A DNA stretch of 64,000 nt, taken from positions 248,001 to 312,000 of the forward strand of contig NZ_PVEO01000001.1 in NCBI RefSeq assembly GCF_002973595.1. The letters are read 5' to 3'. The notes below the pieces were generated by a model. It saw only the letters and a list, made by a program, of their open reading frames with translations, had not been told where the DNA came from and did not search any database. Shown here in pieces: positions 9,036-19,377 of this stretch (the stretch's first letter is position 1; each line of letters opens with the position of its first letter). The position numbers and the translations under genes were made by a program. The DNA comes from Jejuia pallidilutea (GTDB lineage: Bacteria > Bacteroidota > Bacteroidia > Flavobacteriales > Flavobacteriaceae).

Positions 9036-10352
9036 CTAGAACTGATAGTTTAATAATTCACCACTTAATCGCAAAAGCTCTAACTCTGCTATTTTGGCTT
9101 GATATTTTGCTTGGTTTTTACTTAACTCTGCATTAATTAGGTTAAGTTGTGCTTGCCTAAATTCTATGGAATTAATCTGGCCTAATTTAAACTTCTCTAA
9201 AGTTCTGTCGAAATTATTTTGCGAAGTAACAATGTTGTCTTCTTGGATTTTTAAAACAGTAAGCTTGTTTTGGTAATCGTCCCAAGCGTTATTAAAATCT
9301 CTTTTAACACTAAGTAGCAGCTCTTCTTTTTGAAGTTGTTGTATCTCTAAATTTACTTTTGCATTTTTTACCCTAGTTATGGTTTGTCCGCCATCAAATA
9401 AATTCCATGTTAGGTTAAGCCCTCCCGATATGCCTGTATTTGTTGAAACCGCTAAGAACGCCGCAGCATTGTTGTTGTTTTTATTCCAACCATATGAACC
9501 TGTTAAACCAATAGTTGGTAAATATTCTGATTTACCAGTTTTAAGTTCGTATTGATTAATAAGTATATTTTTATTTACTTGCTGTAATGTAATATTTTGC
9601 TCAACTGCTTTTTGTAATAAATCTGCTTTGTTTAAAGATACTACAAAATTAATATTGGTGTCTACATTAAAACGTTCTTGCAATGCATTTCCTGTTACTA
9701 AATTTAAATCTCGTTTGGCATTGTTAAGTTCTTGTTGCGCGTTAATTAAATTAATACTATCATTATTTATATCAACTTCAGCATTCAGAACATCTAATTT
9801 TGTTGCCTGACCATAGTTGAATTGATAGTCTGCACGTTTAAGCCTATCGTTTGATATGTTTAAAGTTTGTTCTAACACCTGCTTATTTTCGTATAACTGT
9901 GCTACACTGTAATACACGGTAAATAATTGAAGAATTGTGTTTTCAATAGTTTCTCGCGCTTCTAGCTCTGTTAGTTTATATTGTTCCTTTAAACTTTTAT
10001 AATTATACCTTCTACCAAAACCATCAAACAATACATAATTTAAGTTTACAGATGCATTGTAACGAGAACTTTCAGCGCCTTCGAGTGTGGTAACATTTCC
10101 GTTAGAAAATTCAGCTTCCGTATTATCTATATTAAGGGTTGCCCCCGCATTGCCTGTTAGGGTTGGTAAATATTGGGAGTTTAAAATATTTGCATTGTTT
10201 TCTGAGACTTTTACCAAGTTATTGGCAACCTTAATACCGTAGTTGTTTTCTAAAGTAAGTTGCATTGCTTCTTCTGCAGTAAGTATGTTTTGAGCGCTCA
10301 TGGCAATACTGAGAAAAAACAGATTAAAAGTTAAATATATTTTAATATTCAT
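9036..10352 (-). CDS. TolC-family outer-membrane efflux protein
   Basis: 438 residues with a signal peptide and the two internal homologous halves of long helices typical of TolC/OprM (ILTAEEAMQLTLENNYGIKVAN at the start; a second LLQKAVEQNITLQ segment). It forms the outer-membrane exit duct of a tripartite pump. It overlaps the RND gene by 11 bases, so translation is probably coupled. Order in transcription: adaptor, RND pump, TolC. Confidence 0.93.
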   Translation of the reverse strand: MNIKIYLTFNLFFLSIAMSAQNILTAEEAMQLTLENNYGIKVANNLVKVSENNANILNSQYLPTLTGNAGATLNIDNTEAEFSNGNVTTLEGAESSRYNASVNLNYVLFDGFGRRYNYKSLKEQYKLTELEARETIENTILQLFTVYYSVAQLYENKQVLEQTLNISNDRLKRADYQFNYGQATKLDVLNAEVDINNDSINLINAQQELNNAKRDLNLVTGNALQERFNVDTNINFVVSLNKADLLQKAVEQNITLQQVNKNILINQYELKTGKSEYLPTIGLTGSYGWNKNNNNAAAFLAVSTNTGISGGLNLTWNLFDGGQTITRVKNAKVNLEIQQLQKEELLLSVKRDFNNAWDDYQNKLTVLKIQEDNIVTSQNNFDRTLEKFKLGQINSIEFRQAQLNLINAELSKNQAKYQAKIAELELLRLSGELLNYQF

Positions 10353-13300
10353 TTTCTTCTTTTTGTTCTTTAATGGCGCGTTCTACTTCTTCTTTTGTAA
10401 CATCATTACCTGTATATAACCATTTAACATTCTTTTTAATACTATTACTAAATGCTAAAAACAATGGCAATACCAGTAATGTTAAGATAGTAGCATAACC
10501 TATTCCAAAAGAAATAGCTATGGCCATGGGTTTTAAAAACTGTGCTTGCCTACTTTTTTCCAATAATAAAGGTGCTAAACCAGCTATAGTGGTTAAGGAT
10601 GTTAAGAAAATGGCTCTAAAACGGGCCTTACCGGCTTCGGTTAAAGCTATATCGAACGCCATCCCTTCTTTTAGGTTGCTGTTAAACTTTCCTATAAGTA
10701 CCAAGCCGTCGTTTACCATAATACCTATAAGCGCTATAATACCTAATAATGATAAAATATTTACAGGGAAGCCAAGTAACCAATGGCCCCAGGCAACTGC
10801 GGTTAAACTAAATGGCACTAAAAGTATGAGCAATATGGGTTGACTATAACTTCTAAAGGTAAATGCTATAGTGATGTATATTAAGCATAGAATGATAAGT
10901 CCGTAATACCTCAATGAGCTACTTAGTTTTGAAGCCTCTCGATTTTGCCCTTCAAATGAAGCTGAAATAGTTGGATACTTAGATTGTAAATCGGGGATAG
11001 TATTGTTCTTTAAATCTTCTAAAATATCGGTTGCACTATTGCTAGGATCTTTTAAATCGGCAGAAACTCTTATTTCTCGTTGACCTTCTAGGTGATTTAT
11101 AGCTACATCGCCCCTTTCTATGGTATATGTTGCAATATCATTTAAGGCAACACGATCTCCCGATGGTGTTTGTATGCGCATATCGTCTAAATCATTGATA
11201 GACGACCTATTATTTCTATCGTAACGCACCCAAACTTTAATTTCATCTTGTCCTCTTTGGAAACGTTGCGCCTGTGCGCCAAAGAAACCTGCGCGTACTT
11301 GGGTCATAACTGTTCTTAAATCTAAACCTAACAAATACGCACTTTCTTTTAACTCTAGCCTTATTTCTTTAATTCCTGCTGGATCATTGTCCTCTATATC
11401 CTTTAACAATGGATTTTCGCTTAAAACCTGTTTCAATTCGGTTTTTGCAGCTTTTAAATCATCAATATTATTTCCTAATAATGCTACTGAAACTGGGCTA
11501 CCACCAAAATTCCCACCAGAACCAAAAACTAAACGTTCTGTACCAATTACAGGACCTACCAATTCGCGAAGCCTGTTTGCTACTAGAGAAGATTTTATTT
11601 CGTCTGGGCGTTCTTCACCTGGCAACATATTAATAACCAATCTAGCACTGGAGCTGCTATTTAAACTCAGAATTGTATTTTCAAACAGTTCCTTATCTGT
11701 ACCTTTTAAATACTTTTCGGTAAACTCTTTATTTACAATAAACGATTTTTCTTCTATCATCGAAATAATAGAGTCTGTAATCTTAACATTAGTACCATTT
11801 GGCATATCTAATTCTATAGAAACCGTATCACTAGCTATAGAAGGAAATAGTGTTACACCTATAATACCACCTCCTATTGAGCCAAAAGTAAGCACAAGTA
11901 AAGCTATAAAAATACCTAAAGCAAACATTTTAAACTTTAGCACAAACTCTAACACTGGCACGTAAATCTTGTCTCTTAGAGATTTCATAATACGATCTCC
12001 AAAAGCATTTATGCCACGCATTTTAGCGAAAAATTGCTTTATTTTTGAAGGATTTTCATCTGGAACTTGTTTTCTTAGTGCTTTAGAGTGTGCTAAATGG
12101 GCCGGAAGTATAATTAAGGCTTCTACTAAAGATACTACTAATGTGAGGATAACAATAACAGATACCTCGCCAAAAAACTCACCAATTCTACTATCTAAAA
12201 ATAAAAATAGAGAAAACGCCAAAAGCGTTGTAACAATAGCCGATACTACCGGCGGAATAACCTCCATTGTTCCATCTATGGCAGCTTGCACTGGTGTTTT
12301 GCCTTTTTCGTAATGCTGGTAAATATTTTCGGCAATTACAATACCATCGTCAACTAAAATACCAATAACAATAATCATCCCAAAAAGGGATAATACATTA
12401 ATGGTTACATCAAACTGACCCGCAAAAATAAACATTCCAAGAAATGAAATAGGCAGCCCAAAAGCTACCCAAAATGCCAAACGCGTATTTAAGAATAAAG
12501 ACAAGAACGTTAATACTAAAATTATTCCAAAAATGGCGTTTTCTGCTAAAAGTTGGGTACGCTGTTTCAGTGTAATAGATAAATCTCTTACAACATCTAG
12601 CCTTATGTTTTCGTGTTTTTGGTTATAATCTTCTATGTAAGCCTTAACTTTATCTGCTGAAGCTATTAAATCTTCATTATTTGTGCTAGTTACAGAAATA
12701 TTAACCGATAAATCTTGATTAAAATACGTAGCATTTGGGGTTTCAGAAAACCGATCCCGAACAATAGCAACATCTTTTAAACGTACTGTTTTTCCTTCTG
12801 GTGTAGCTCTAATAATTAAGTTAGAGAGTTCGTCGCCATAATAGGAACGATTATTGGCTCTAATTAAATATTCCTCGGCATCTGTTTTTATATTTCCACC
12901 TGTAACCAAAATATTAGAAGTGCTAACGGCTAGCGCTACTTCGGCAAAAGTTAAGTTATAAGCTAACAAATTGCTTTCGTTAACTGCTATTTCTATTTCC
13001 TCAGCAGGATAACCAGTAACCTCTACTTGCGAAATACCGTCAATGGCACGTAAATCGTTTTCTACCTGCCTACCCAGTTGTTTTAATGTTGCCAGAGGAA
13101 CGTTTTTACCGCTTAAAGCAAAGGATATTGTTTCCCTTATAGCCTCGCTTTTAGCAACTACAAGGGGCTCCATACCCGTAGGGAACGATGGCACCCTATC
13201 TACAGCATTTTTTACCTCAAGCAACATAAAATCTATGTTTTCGCCTTTCTCTATTTCTACGGTTATGGTACCGCTATTTTCTCTAGATGTAGAGGTAACA

Positions 13301-13539
13301 CGATCTATACCCTTTAGCCCTTTAAGGTTATCTTCTATTTGCAACACAATACCTTCTTCTATCTCTTGGGGCGAAGCTCCTGGATAAGTGATATTTATGT
13401 TAATGATTTTTGAATCTACTAAGGGAAAAAATGACGATTTAAGTGATAAGTAGCCTGCAATTCCAAAAACGGCAAATGCTAGAATAAATACATTAACAGC
13501 TACGTGGTAGCGTATAAAATAGGCAATTAGCTTTCTCAT
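10342..13539 (-). CDS. RND-family efflux pump, inner-membrane subunit (AcrB/HAE1-like)
   Basis: 1065 residues, the normal length for the family. N-terminal transmembrane helix, two large periplasmic loops, and twelve predicted helices in two repeats. The proton-relay pair is present in helix 4 (GILVDDGIVIAEN). A GIMVNDGLVL segment is the equivalent in the second half and lacks the Asp pair, as usual. The substrate cannot be deduced; HAE1-like pumps export hydrophobic or amphiphilic compounds. Three bases separate it from the adaptor gene. The C-terminal tail is charged (EEVERAIKEQKEENEY). Confidence 0.95.
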   Translation of the reverse strand: MRKLIAYFIRYHVAVNVFILAFAVFGIAGYLSLKSSFFPLVDSKIININITYPGASPQEIEEGIVLQIEDNLKGLKGIDRVTSTSRENSGTITVEIEKGENIDFMLLEVKNAVDRVPSFPTGMEPLVVAKSEAIRETISFALSGKNVPLATLKQLGRQVENDLRAIDGISQVEVTGYPAEEIEIAVNESNLLAYNLTFAEVALAVSTSNILVTGGNIKTDAEEYLIRANNRSYYGDELSNLIIRATPEGKTVRLKDVAIVRDRFSETPNATYFNQDLSVNISVTSTNNEDLIASADKVKAYIEDYNQKHENIRLDVVRDLSITLKQRTQLLAENAIFGIILVLTFLSLFLNTRLAFWVAFGLPISFLGMFIFAGQFDVTINVLSLFGMIIVIGILVDDGIVIAENIYQHYEKGKTPVQAAIDGTMEVIPPVVSAIVTTLLAFSLFLFLDSRIGEFFGEVSVIVILTLVVSLVEALIILPAHLAHSKALRKQVPDENPSKIKQFFAKMRGINAFGDRIMKSLRDKIYVPVLEFVLKFKMFALGIFIALLVLTFGSIGGGIIGVTLFPSIASDTVSIELDMPNGTNVKITDSIISMIEEKSFIVNKEFTEKYLKGTDKELFENTILSLNSSSSARLVINMLPGEERPDEIKSSLVANRLRELVGPVIGTERLVFGSGGNFGGSPVSVALLGNNIDDLKAAKTELKQVLSENPLLKDIEDNDPAGIKEIRLELKESAYLLGLDLRTVMTQVRAGFFGAQAQRFQRGQDEIKVWVRYDRNNRSSINDLDDMRIQTPSGDRVALNDIATYTIERGDVAINHLEGQREIRVSADLKDPSNSATDILEDLKNNTIPDLQSKYPTISASFEGQNREASKLSSSLRYYGLIILCLIYITIAFTFRSYSQPILLILLVPFSLTAVAWGHWLLGFPVNILSLLGIIALIGIMVNDGLVLIGKFNSNLKEGMAFDIALTEAGKARFRAIFLTSLTTIAGLAPLLLEKSRQAQFLKPMAIAISFGIGYATILTLLVLPLFLAFSNSIKKNVKWLYTGNDVTKEEVERAIKEQKEENEY

Positions 13540-13542
13540 ATC

Positions 13543-14721
13543 CTATTTTGCTTTTCTATTTCTTATGTCTGTTTCAGAAGGCGTACTTGTAGTTGTAGCA
13601 CCAGCATTATTTTTGTCTTCGTAAGGTTTTACAAGCATACCTGCGTAGGCTCCAGGTACTGGTTTAGATAATATTATTGTACCATCTGGAACTTGTTTTA
13701 AAACTACTTTAGTATCTGAAAAATAAACCGGTTTAACATCCATTACATCTAAAATACTATCTCTTACTACAAAAATCTGTGCGCCTTCATTTAATAGGTT
13801 TCGGTTAATTTCTATAGATTCTGGTTCTTCTTTAGCATTTAAGTTCGCTTCAAGATACATGCCTTCTTTAAGCGCTTCATTTTTCACTTCAATATATGCA
13901 GTAATGGTTTGTGTAGTGGCATCAATACTGCCATTTACTCTAGAAACCACACCATTGTAGGTTTTTGTATCGTCTAAATTATTTAAAACAACAGGTTCTC
14001 CTACTTTTAGCAACGAGGCATATGCTTTACTTATAGCCACTTCCATTTCGTAAACTGAAGGATCTATAAACTCACCTAATTTTTGTCCTGCCCTAACTAA
14101 AGAACCTTCTGTAACCAGTGCCTCTACTAAAACGCCACTAAAAGGTGCTTTAATGGTATACTTAGACAAACGCTCTTCTAAATTTTTAACATTGTAGTAA
14201 CTAGATACTATACCTCTGCCTGTAATAAAGTAATTTTCTTTTTCTGAAGACATTTCTGGAAGCTTTGGCGTACTTGCGTTTAAATTAAAACTATTAAGGT
14301 ACTTTTGCCACTTACCGGAAATTTCTGGAAAATCTAGCTGTAAATCTGGCATTACAGCAGCTATTGAATTATACAAATCGCTTTTAGCAGATTGTAAGCC
14401 TGCATAGAACTCTGCTGCATCAATACGAATAAGCGTTTGCCCTTTTGCGAATTTTTGCCCTGGTTTAAATAATTTTGCCCCAGATTTAAAAACACCTTGA
14501 ACTTCTGAATATAATTCAACCCTACGTTTAGCTACCAGACTTCCATTTGCAGGTATTACTATTTTTACGATACCGTTTTTAACAGTATCTGTAAAAACAG
14601 TTTTTACAACTTTTTCTTGAACGGGTTTTGGTCTTTTTTTACTGTTAATTAGGTTTTTTGCAATAAATAAGGCACTTATAATAATTAAAATACCTAAAAT
14701 AGCTAGTATAATTTTTCTCAT
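13543..14721 (-). CDS. Periplasmic adaptor subunit of the RND pump (HlyD/AcrA type)
   Basis: About 392 residues from the ATG at 14721. A GTG seven codons upstream (14742) is possible, but from 14721 the membrane anchor MRKIILAILGILIIISALFI begins at once. A barrel-sandwich (lipoyl-like) domain is split around a short hairpin (KGQTLIRIDAAEF; YTIKAPFSGVLVEALVTEGS), and a beta-barrel domain follows. It links the RND pump to TolC. It is first of the three-gene operon. Confidence 0.92.
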   Translation of the reverse strand: MRKIILAILGILIIISALFIAKNLINSKKRPKPVQEKVVKTVFTDTVKNGIVKIVIPANGSLVAKRRVELYSEVQGVFKSGAKLFKPGQKFAKGQTLIRIDAAEFYAGLQSAKSDLYNSIAAVMPDLQLDFPEISGKWQKYLNSFNLNASTPKLPEMSSEKENYFITGRGIVSSYYNVKNLEERLSKYTIKAPFSGVLVEALVTEGSLVRAGQKLGEFIDPSVYEMEVAISKAYASLLKVGEPVVLNNLDDTKTYNGVVSRVNGSIDATTQTITAYIEVKNEALKEGMYLEANLNAKEEPESIEINRNLLNEGAQIFVVRDSILDVMDVKPVYFSDTKVVLKQVPDGTIILSKPVPGAYAGMLVKPYEDKNNAGATTTSTPSETDIRNRKAK

Positions 14722-14816
14722 ATAATTATCTGTGGTAGTCACTAAAGCGACAAATTTACCTGATATTAAAATTATAATAGTTAAAAAAAACCCAAAAAGA
14801 CTAACAACATAGGTTT

Positions 14817-16724
14817 TTAACCCATGTTATCGAGTTGCTCGTGTAGTGTTTCCCAATCTTTCATGTAGTTATCTAAATCTGATTTTTTCTTTTGATAATC
14901 ATCAAAAAAATTAGGTTTAGAAGTTACTTCCTCATAATTAATCTCCAGTTCTAAATCTATGGCAGCTATTTCTTTTTCTAACTCAGAGATTTTAGCCTCT
15001 ACATTACTCAACTTATTGTTTAATGACTTTAGCTTTTTTTGCTCTTGGTAAGAATGCTGCTTTTTTTCTTCAGGAACATTTTTAATTACAGTACGTTTTT
15101 CTACCTCTCTTAAGTTTTCAACTTGCCGTTGTTCTAAATAATAATCAACATCGCCAAGGTATTCTTTTATTTTATGGTCTTTAAATTCGTAAACTAAATT
15201 GGTTAACCCTTGTAAAAAATCTCTATCGTGAGATACCAATATTAATGTACCTTCAAAACGTTTTAATGCTTCTTTAAGTACGTTTTTAGATTTAATATCT
15301 AAATGGTTGGTTGGCTCATCCATAATTAGCACGTTAAAGGGTTGCAACATCAGTTTAGCCAATGCTAAGCGGTTACGTTCTCCTCCCGATAGCACCTTTA
15401 CATACTTCTCTACCTCTTCACCTCTAAACAAAAACGACCCTAAAATATCGCGAACTTTACTTCTATTACTTTCGTTTGCAGCATCAATCATTGTATCTAA
15501 AACTGTTTTATTACCATCTAAATACTCTGCTTGGTTTTGGGCAAAATAACCTATCTGCACGTTATGCCCCAGTTTTAGATGTCCGTTGTATTTAATTTCA
15601 CCTACAATAATTTTAGCAAGTGTAGACTTTCCTTGTCCGTTCTGCCCAACAAAAGCGGTTTTGCTGTCGCGCTCAATACGCAAATCTATATGTTTTAAAA
15701 CGTGGTTATCTCCATAACTTTTTGAGATATTTTCTGCTTCTACAACCACTTTTCCCGGGGTTACTGAAACTGGAAAATTAAGTGTCATTACACTATTATC
15801 ATCTTCATCAACTTCAATACGCTCAATTTTATCTAGTTTTTTTATTAGCGATTGTGCCATAGTTGCCTTAGAAGCTTTGGCCCTAAATTTTTCTATAAGT
15901 TTCTCGGTATGTTCAATTTGTTTTTGTTGGTTTTTTTGAGACGCTAACTGCTGTTCCCTTATTTCCTCCCTAAGTACTAGATATTTTGAATATGGTTTTG
16001 GATAATCGTATATGCGCCCCAAAGAAATCTCTATGGTACGGTTTGTTACGTTATCTAAAAACATTTTATCATGAGATACTATTACTACCGCTCCTGTATA
16101 ATTTTTAAGAAATCCTTCCAACCAAATAATAGACTCTATATCCAAGTGGTTAGTAGGCTCATCTAAGAGCAAAATATCGTTATCTTGAAGCAATAGTTTA
16201 GCTAATTCTATACGCATACGCCATCCACCAGAAAACGTATCGGTAAGGCTATTAAAATCCTCTCTTTTAAACCCTAAACCCTGAAGAATTTTCTCGGTAT
16301 TTCCTTGATAATTATACCCACCAATTATTTCGTATTGGTGCTGTAAATCGTTAATATCTATCATGAGTTGGTGGTAGCCTTCACTTTCGTAATCGGTACG
16401 TTCAGCTAGTTGGGTATTTATACCTTCCATTTTTGCCTCTAGCTGCTTTATTTCTTCAAATGCCTCATAAGCCTCTTCTAGCACTGTTCGCCCAAAAACA
16501 AAATCTATATCTTGTTTTAGAAATCCTATTTTTAAAGTTTTATCTGCTGCTATCTGACCCGAATCTGGATCTAATTCTTTTGATAAAATTTTAAGCATTG
16601 TAGATTTTCCTGCGCCATTTTTCCCAATTAAGCCCACGCGATCTCCATTTCCAAGCTTAAAAGTAATATCTTCAAAAAGGTATTCTCCTTGAAATGAAAT
16701 AGATAAATTATGAATATTGAGCAT
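14817..16724 (-). CDS. ABC-F family ATPase (Uup/YheS-like)
   Basis: 635 residues, two ABC domains and no membrane segment. Walker A GKNGAGKST and GQNGQGKST, signatures LSGGW and LSGGE, Walker B LLLDEPTNHLDI and LIMDEPTNHLDI. A charged linker of about 80 residues (REQQLASQKNQQKQ...) joins the domains, and the last 80 residues are a coiled coil as in Uup. ABC-F proteins act at the ribosome in elongation or quality control. The nearest class appears to be the housekeeping Uup/YheS group rather than antibiotic-resistance factors, but that needs a tree. Single gene; divergent from the DUF983 gene. Confidence 0.93.
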   Translation of the reverse strand: MLNIHNLSISFQGEYLFEDITFKLGNGDRVGLIGKNGAGKSTMLKILSKELDPDSGQIAADKTLKIGFLKQDIDFVFGRTVLEEAYEAFEEIKQLEAKMEGINTQLAERTDYESEGYHQLMIDINDLQHQYEIIGGYNYQGNTEKILQGLGFKREDFNSLTDTFSGGWRMRIELAKLLLQDNDILLLDEPTNHLDIESIIWLEGFLKNYTGAVVIVSHDKMFLDNVTNRTIEISLGRIYDYPKPYSKYLVLREEIREQQLASQKNQQKQIEHTEKLIEKFRAKASKATMAQSLIKKLDKIERIEVDEDDNSVMTLNFPVSVTPGKVVVEAENISKSYGDNHVLKHIDLRIERDSKTAFVGQNGQGKSTLAKIIVGEIKYNGHLKLGHNVQIGYFAQNQAEYLDGNKTVLDTMIDAANESNRSKVRDILGSFLFRGEEVEKYVKVLSGGERNRLALAKLMLQPFNVLIMDEPTNHLDIKSKNVLKEALKRFEGTLILVSHDRDFLQGLTNLVYEFKDHKIKEYLGDVDYYLEQRQVENLREVEKRTVIKNVPEEKKQHSYQEQKKLKSLNNKLSNVEAKISELEKEIAAIDLELEINYEEVTSKPNFFDDYQKKKSDLDNYMKDWETLHEQLDNMG

Positions 16725-16878
16725 AGAAATGTGACTTAGGTTACAACGATTTAAACTTTAAAATTTACCTTTGTTGTTTAGTTCTCTTAATTTATGGGAA
16801 CAGCATTTTTAAATAAAATTTACAACTAAAGCTAAAAAACAGTTTTGTGATTACGCGAGCAAAAATACATTAAAATAA

Positions 16879-17277
16879 ATGTTTAAAAAAGGAACAAAAA
16901 TTTATAGTATATTAACGGGGTGCTGCCCTAAATGTCACCAAGAATCCATGTACAGCAATAAAAATGCATATGCGCTTTCAGACACTTTAAAAGTAAACGA
17001 ACGCTGCTCGCACTGCAATACAAAATACCGTATAGAACCTTCTTTTTTTTACGGCGCAATGTACGTTAGTTATGCAGTGGGGGTTGCATTTGGTGTTGCT
17101 GCTTTTGTAATTAGTAATTTAATATTGGGAGCCGACTTAACTGTTACTTTTATTGCTATTGTAGGAACGCTTATTGTATTTATGCCAGTTATAATGCGAC
17201 TTTCTAGAAATATTTGGATAAATATGTTTATGAGCTACGACGAAACACTTGCTAATAAAAATAAAAAAACTAGTTAA
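16879..17277 (+). CDS. DUF983 small membrane protein with zinc-ribbon motifs
   Basis: 132 residues. Two CxxC pairs (Cys16-Cys19 in CCPKCH and Cys43-Cys46 in CSHC) form a probable zinc ribbon, followed by two transmembrane helices (YVSYAVGVAFGVAAFVI; FIAIVGTLIVFMPVI). This is the DUF983 pattern, of unknown function. A TACCTTTG -7 box lies at 16766-16773, about 100 bases upstream. The 3' end overlaps the convergent oxidoreductase gene by 8 bases. Confidence 0.85.
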   Translation: MFKKGTKIYSILTGCCPKCHQESMYSNKNAYALSDTLKVNERCSHCNTKYRIEPSFFYGAMYVSYAVGVAFGVAAFVISNLILGADLTVTFIAIVGTLIVFMPVIMRLSRNIWINMFMSYDETLANKNKKTS

Positions 17278-18316
17278 GCCTAGATAAACTAATGTCTTTC
17301 TCTAAAGAAATATCTTTATGTATTAACTCATAAAGTTGTTTTGCAACATATGGCCCAATCATAACACCTCTTGTGCCCAGTCCGTTAAGTAAATACATAT
17401 TTTTATAATCTTTATGCTGACCAACCAAAGGCCTGCGGTCTTTTACCGTAGGACGTATGCCTGCAACTTGATTGATGATTTCAAACGGACAAGAAATCAT
17501 GCTTTTAAGCCCTTCTAAAAGCTTTGTTTTGGCTTTTTGGGTTGTGTTATGGGTTAAATCGTATAATTCGTATGTGGCGCCAACAATATATAAATCGTTT
17601 CCTATTGGAATTAAAAACACGGGACCTTTTAAAACAAAATCAATCTTTAATTCTGGCGCGTAAATAGTTAATAATTCGCCTTTTGTTGGGCTTAGAGGCA
17701 AATTTTTAAAAAACGGATTTTTAGTTACACCAAAACCTTCTGAAAAAACTATGTGTTTCCCTATACTATTTTTATAGCTTAAATAGTCCTTTTTAACCTT
17801 TAAAGCATCGTAATTAAAAGATTCTTCTTTTAAAGCGTTATGATAGTCTAAAAAGGTTTTGTAGGATTTAATAAGCTTATTTACATCTATACGGCCAGTG
17901 TGTTGCACTTCGCCAAAACCAAAATCTGCTTTAATAGCTTTATTATTGTTAGAAATAATTTTTGAAGAAAGGTACTTAGCGAGCTTTGGCTTATCTGAAG
18001 CTAAAAACCAATTATTTTGTTCTTCAACCGATGCAAATTTTCTGTAAACAGGTATTTTATAATCTAAAGTTACTTTTAAGAGTTTTTCTAAGTTATTGTA
18101 GTGCTTTAATGCTATATCTAATTGTGTATCGCTTTCCCAAACGGCTGTAAAGCGTTTTAAAACTACTGGGTTATATAAACCGCCAGCTACCACCGATGAT
18201 TTTTGCGAACTATCATCAAAAACAACAAAGGTTTTATTATTAGCACGTAATTGTTCGCAAAAACTAATACCAGCTAACCCAAGACCAACTATAATATAAT
18301 CGTACTCTTTTTTCAT
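17270..18316 (-). CDS. FAD-dependent oxidoreductase of the DAO family
   Basis: 348 residues. An N-terminal dinucleotide-binding motif (IIVGLGLAGISF, GxGxxG) and a C-terminal GxRPTVKDRRPLVG segment with GLGTRGV match the D-amino-acid oxidase/glycine oxidase fold, which also occurs in the C-terminal half of MnmC. The substrate is unknown. It stands alone on the minus strand. The first helix contains a Cys in place of a more usual Ala or Leu, which is not informative. Confidence 0.82.
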   Translation of the reverse strand: MKKEYDYIIVGLGLAGISFCEQLRANNKTFVVFDDSSQKSSVVAGGLYNPVVLKRFTAVWESDTQLDIALKHYNNLEKLLKVTLDYKIPVYRKFASVEEQNNWFLASDKPKLAKYLSSKIISNNNKAIKADFGFGEVQHTGRIDVNKLIKSYKTFLDYHNALKEESFNYDALKVKKDYLSYKNSIGKHIVFSEGFGVTKNPFFKNLPLSPTKGELLTIYAPELKIDFVLKGPVFLIPIGNDLYIVGATYELYDLTHNTTQKAKTKLLEGLKSMISCPFEIINQVAGIRPTVKDRRPLVGQHKDYKNMYLLNGLGTRGVMIGPYVAKQLYELIHKDISLEKDISLSRLN

Positions 18317-18371
18317 ATGGGTACAAATTTAACAAAATAGCGTACTACAATCATCTACTTAGCACAAAAGA

Positions 18372-18400
18372 AAAACGCCCACTTAAAAGCGGGCGTTTGT
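18372..18400 (-). terminator. Terminator of the gldKLMN operon
   Basis: AACGCCC (18374-18380) pairs with GGGCGTT (18391-18397); on the minus strand the stem is followed by a T run. It lies 22 bases after the gldN stop. Confidence 0.85.
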
Positions 18401-18422
18401 TGCTATATGTAAGAGATTAAAA

Positions 18423-19325
18423 TTAGTAGGTCCACATATCTAATTCAAAATCTCTAATTTTAGTTTTAATACGTTCTGATTCTAGCAGTTGCATTAAAGC
18501 ATTGTCTGTAATATACTCGTTAACCTTTCTATCGCCCTGTACATTTTCTTCTTTATAAATATAACCTTGAAAACGTCTGGAGTTTAACAAATGATCGAAC
18601 GAATGTGGTATGGCACTGTTTTCATTATTAAATGCTTTGGCTTCGTGCAACACTTCTCTTGCATCTGGAAAAAATATCCAGAATAGTGGTACTAAATCAG
18701 GATTTTCATCATCAATAAAGTTAACATCAGGTGCTACAGGAGCAATACCTAAAAGTCTATACTTCATTTCAGCATGGCGTTTATCAAAATACCATAATCC
18801 TTTTATACGATACTCCACAATATCAGCAGCGGTAATATCACGTCTGTCTATAAATTCTTCAGACAATTGCTCTCCCGCGTTTAATTGTTCTATACCGTAC
18901 TCTGTAGTATCTATTTTAGATAAAGCAGCTTCTATATCCTTTAACGTACGTTTTGTAGTAAAATAAGAATCGTCGTAAATGTTTTTTATTTTTCCATTCT
19001 TAATGTTTTTCATTAAAACATCATATAACGAACGTCTGTTATTACCAATATTGTTGGTATCGATAGGATAATATAATGGGAAGTTTGCACGCTCATCGAG
19101 CATAATGCGTTCCCAAACCATTTTAGAAAATAGAATATCCCTATCATCGACATATCCATACTCTAAAGGTTTATCGTTATCAATTGCCTTCTGTTCAGCT
19201 GTTCTTACGCCTATTTCTTCAGGGCTTTTCGCATTAAGTATGTTGGCTTGAGCAAACATGCTTCCTGCTGTAAAAACAGTTACAACGGTTAATAAAACAC
19301 TTTTAAAATTCATCTTATTCTTCAT
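18423..19325 (-). CDS. gldN: Gliding motility / T9SS protein GldN
   Basis: 300 residues with a signal peptide (MFAQA end). The sequence ILNAKSPEEIGVRTAEQK and the central WERIMLDERANFPLYYPID region are typical of GldN/PorN, a periplasmic protein that forms a ring complex with GldK at the outer membrane. It is last in gldK-gldL-gldM-gldN, in the order conserved in gliding Bacteroidota, and is followed by a terminator. Needed for type IX secretion, and so for export of cargo such as the amylase near the window start. Confidence 0.95.
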   Translation of the reverse strand: MKNKMNFKSVLLTVVTVFTAGSMFAQANILNAKSPEEIGVRTAEQKAIDNDKPLEYGYVDDRDILFSKMVWERIMLDERANFPLYYPIDTNNIGNNRRSLYDVLMKNIKNGKIKNIYDDSYFTTKRTLKDIEAALSKIDTTEYGIEQLNAGEQLSEEFIDRRDITAADIVEYRIKGLWYFDKRHAEMKYRLLGIAPVAPDVNFIDDENPDLVPLFWIFFPDAREVLHEAKAFNNENSAIPHSFDHLLNSRRFQGYIYKEENVQGDRKVNEYITDNALMQLLESERIKTKIRDFELDMWTY

Positions 19326-19377
19326 TTTATTTTATGAGGTTAACATTGTTGTTAGCCTATCCCAAAAAACTTTGGGA

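Noticed and set aside
11387..11965. 192-residue ORF opposite the RND pump gene
   Set aside because: It is the complement of a fully conserved pump gene and shows no domain.
16794..16830. Eleven-codon ORF before the DUF983 gene
   Set aside because: Too short and without any supporting feature.
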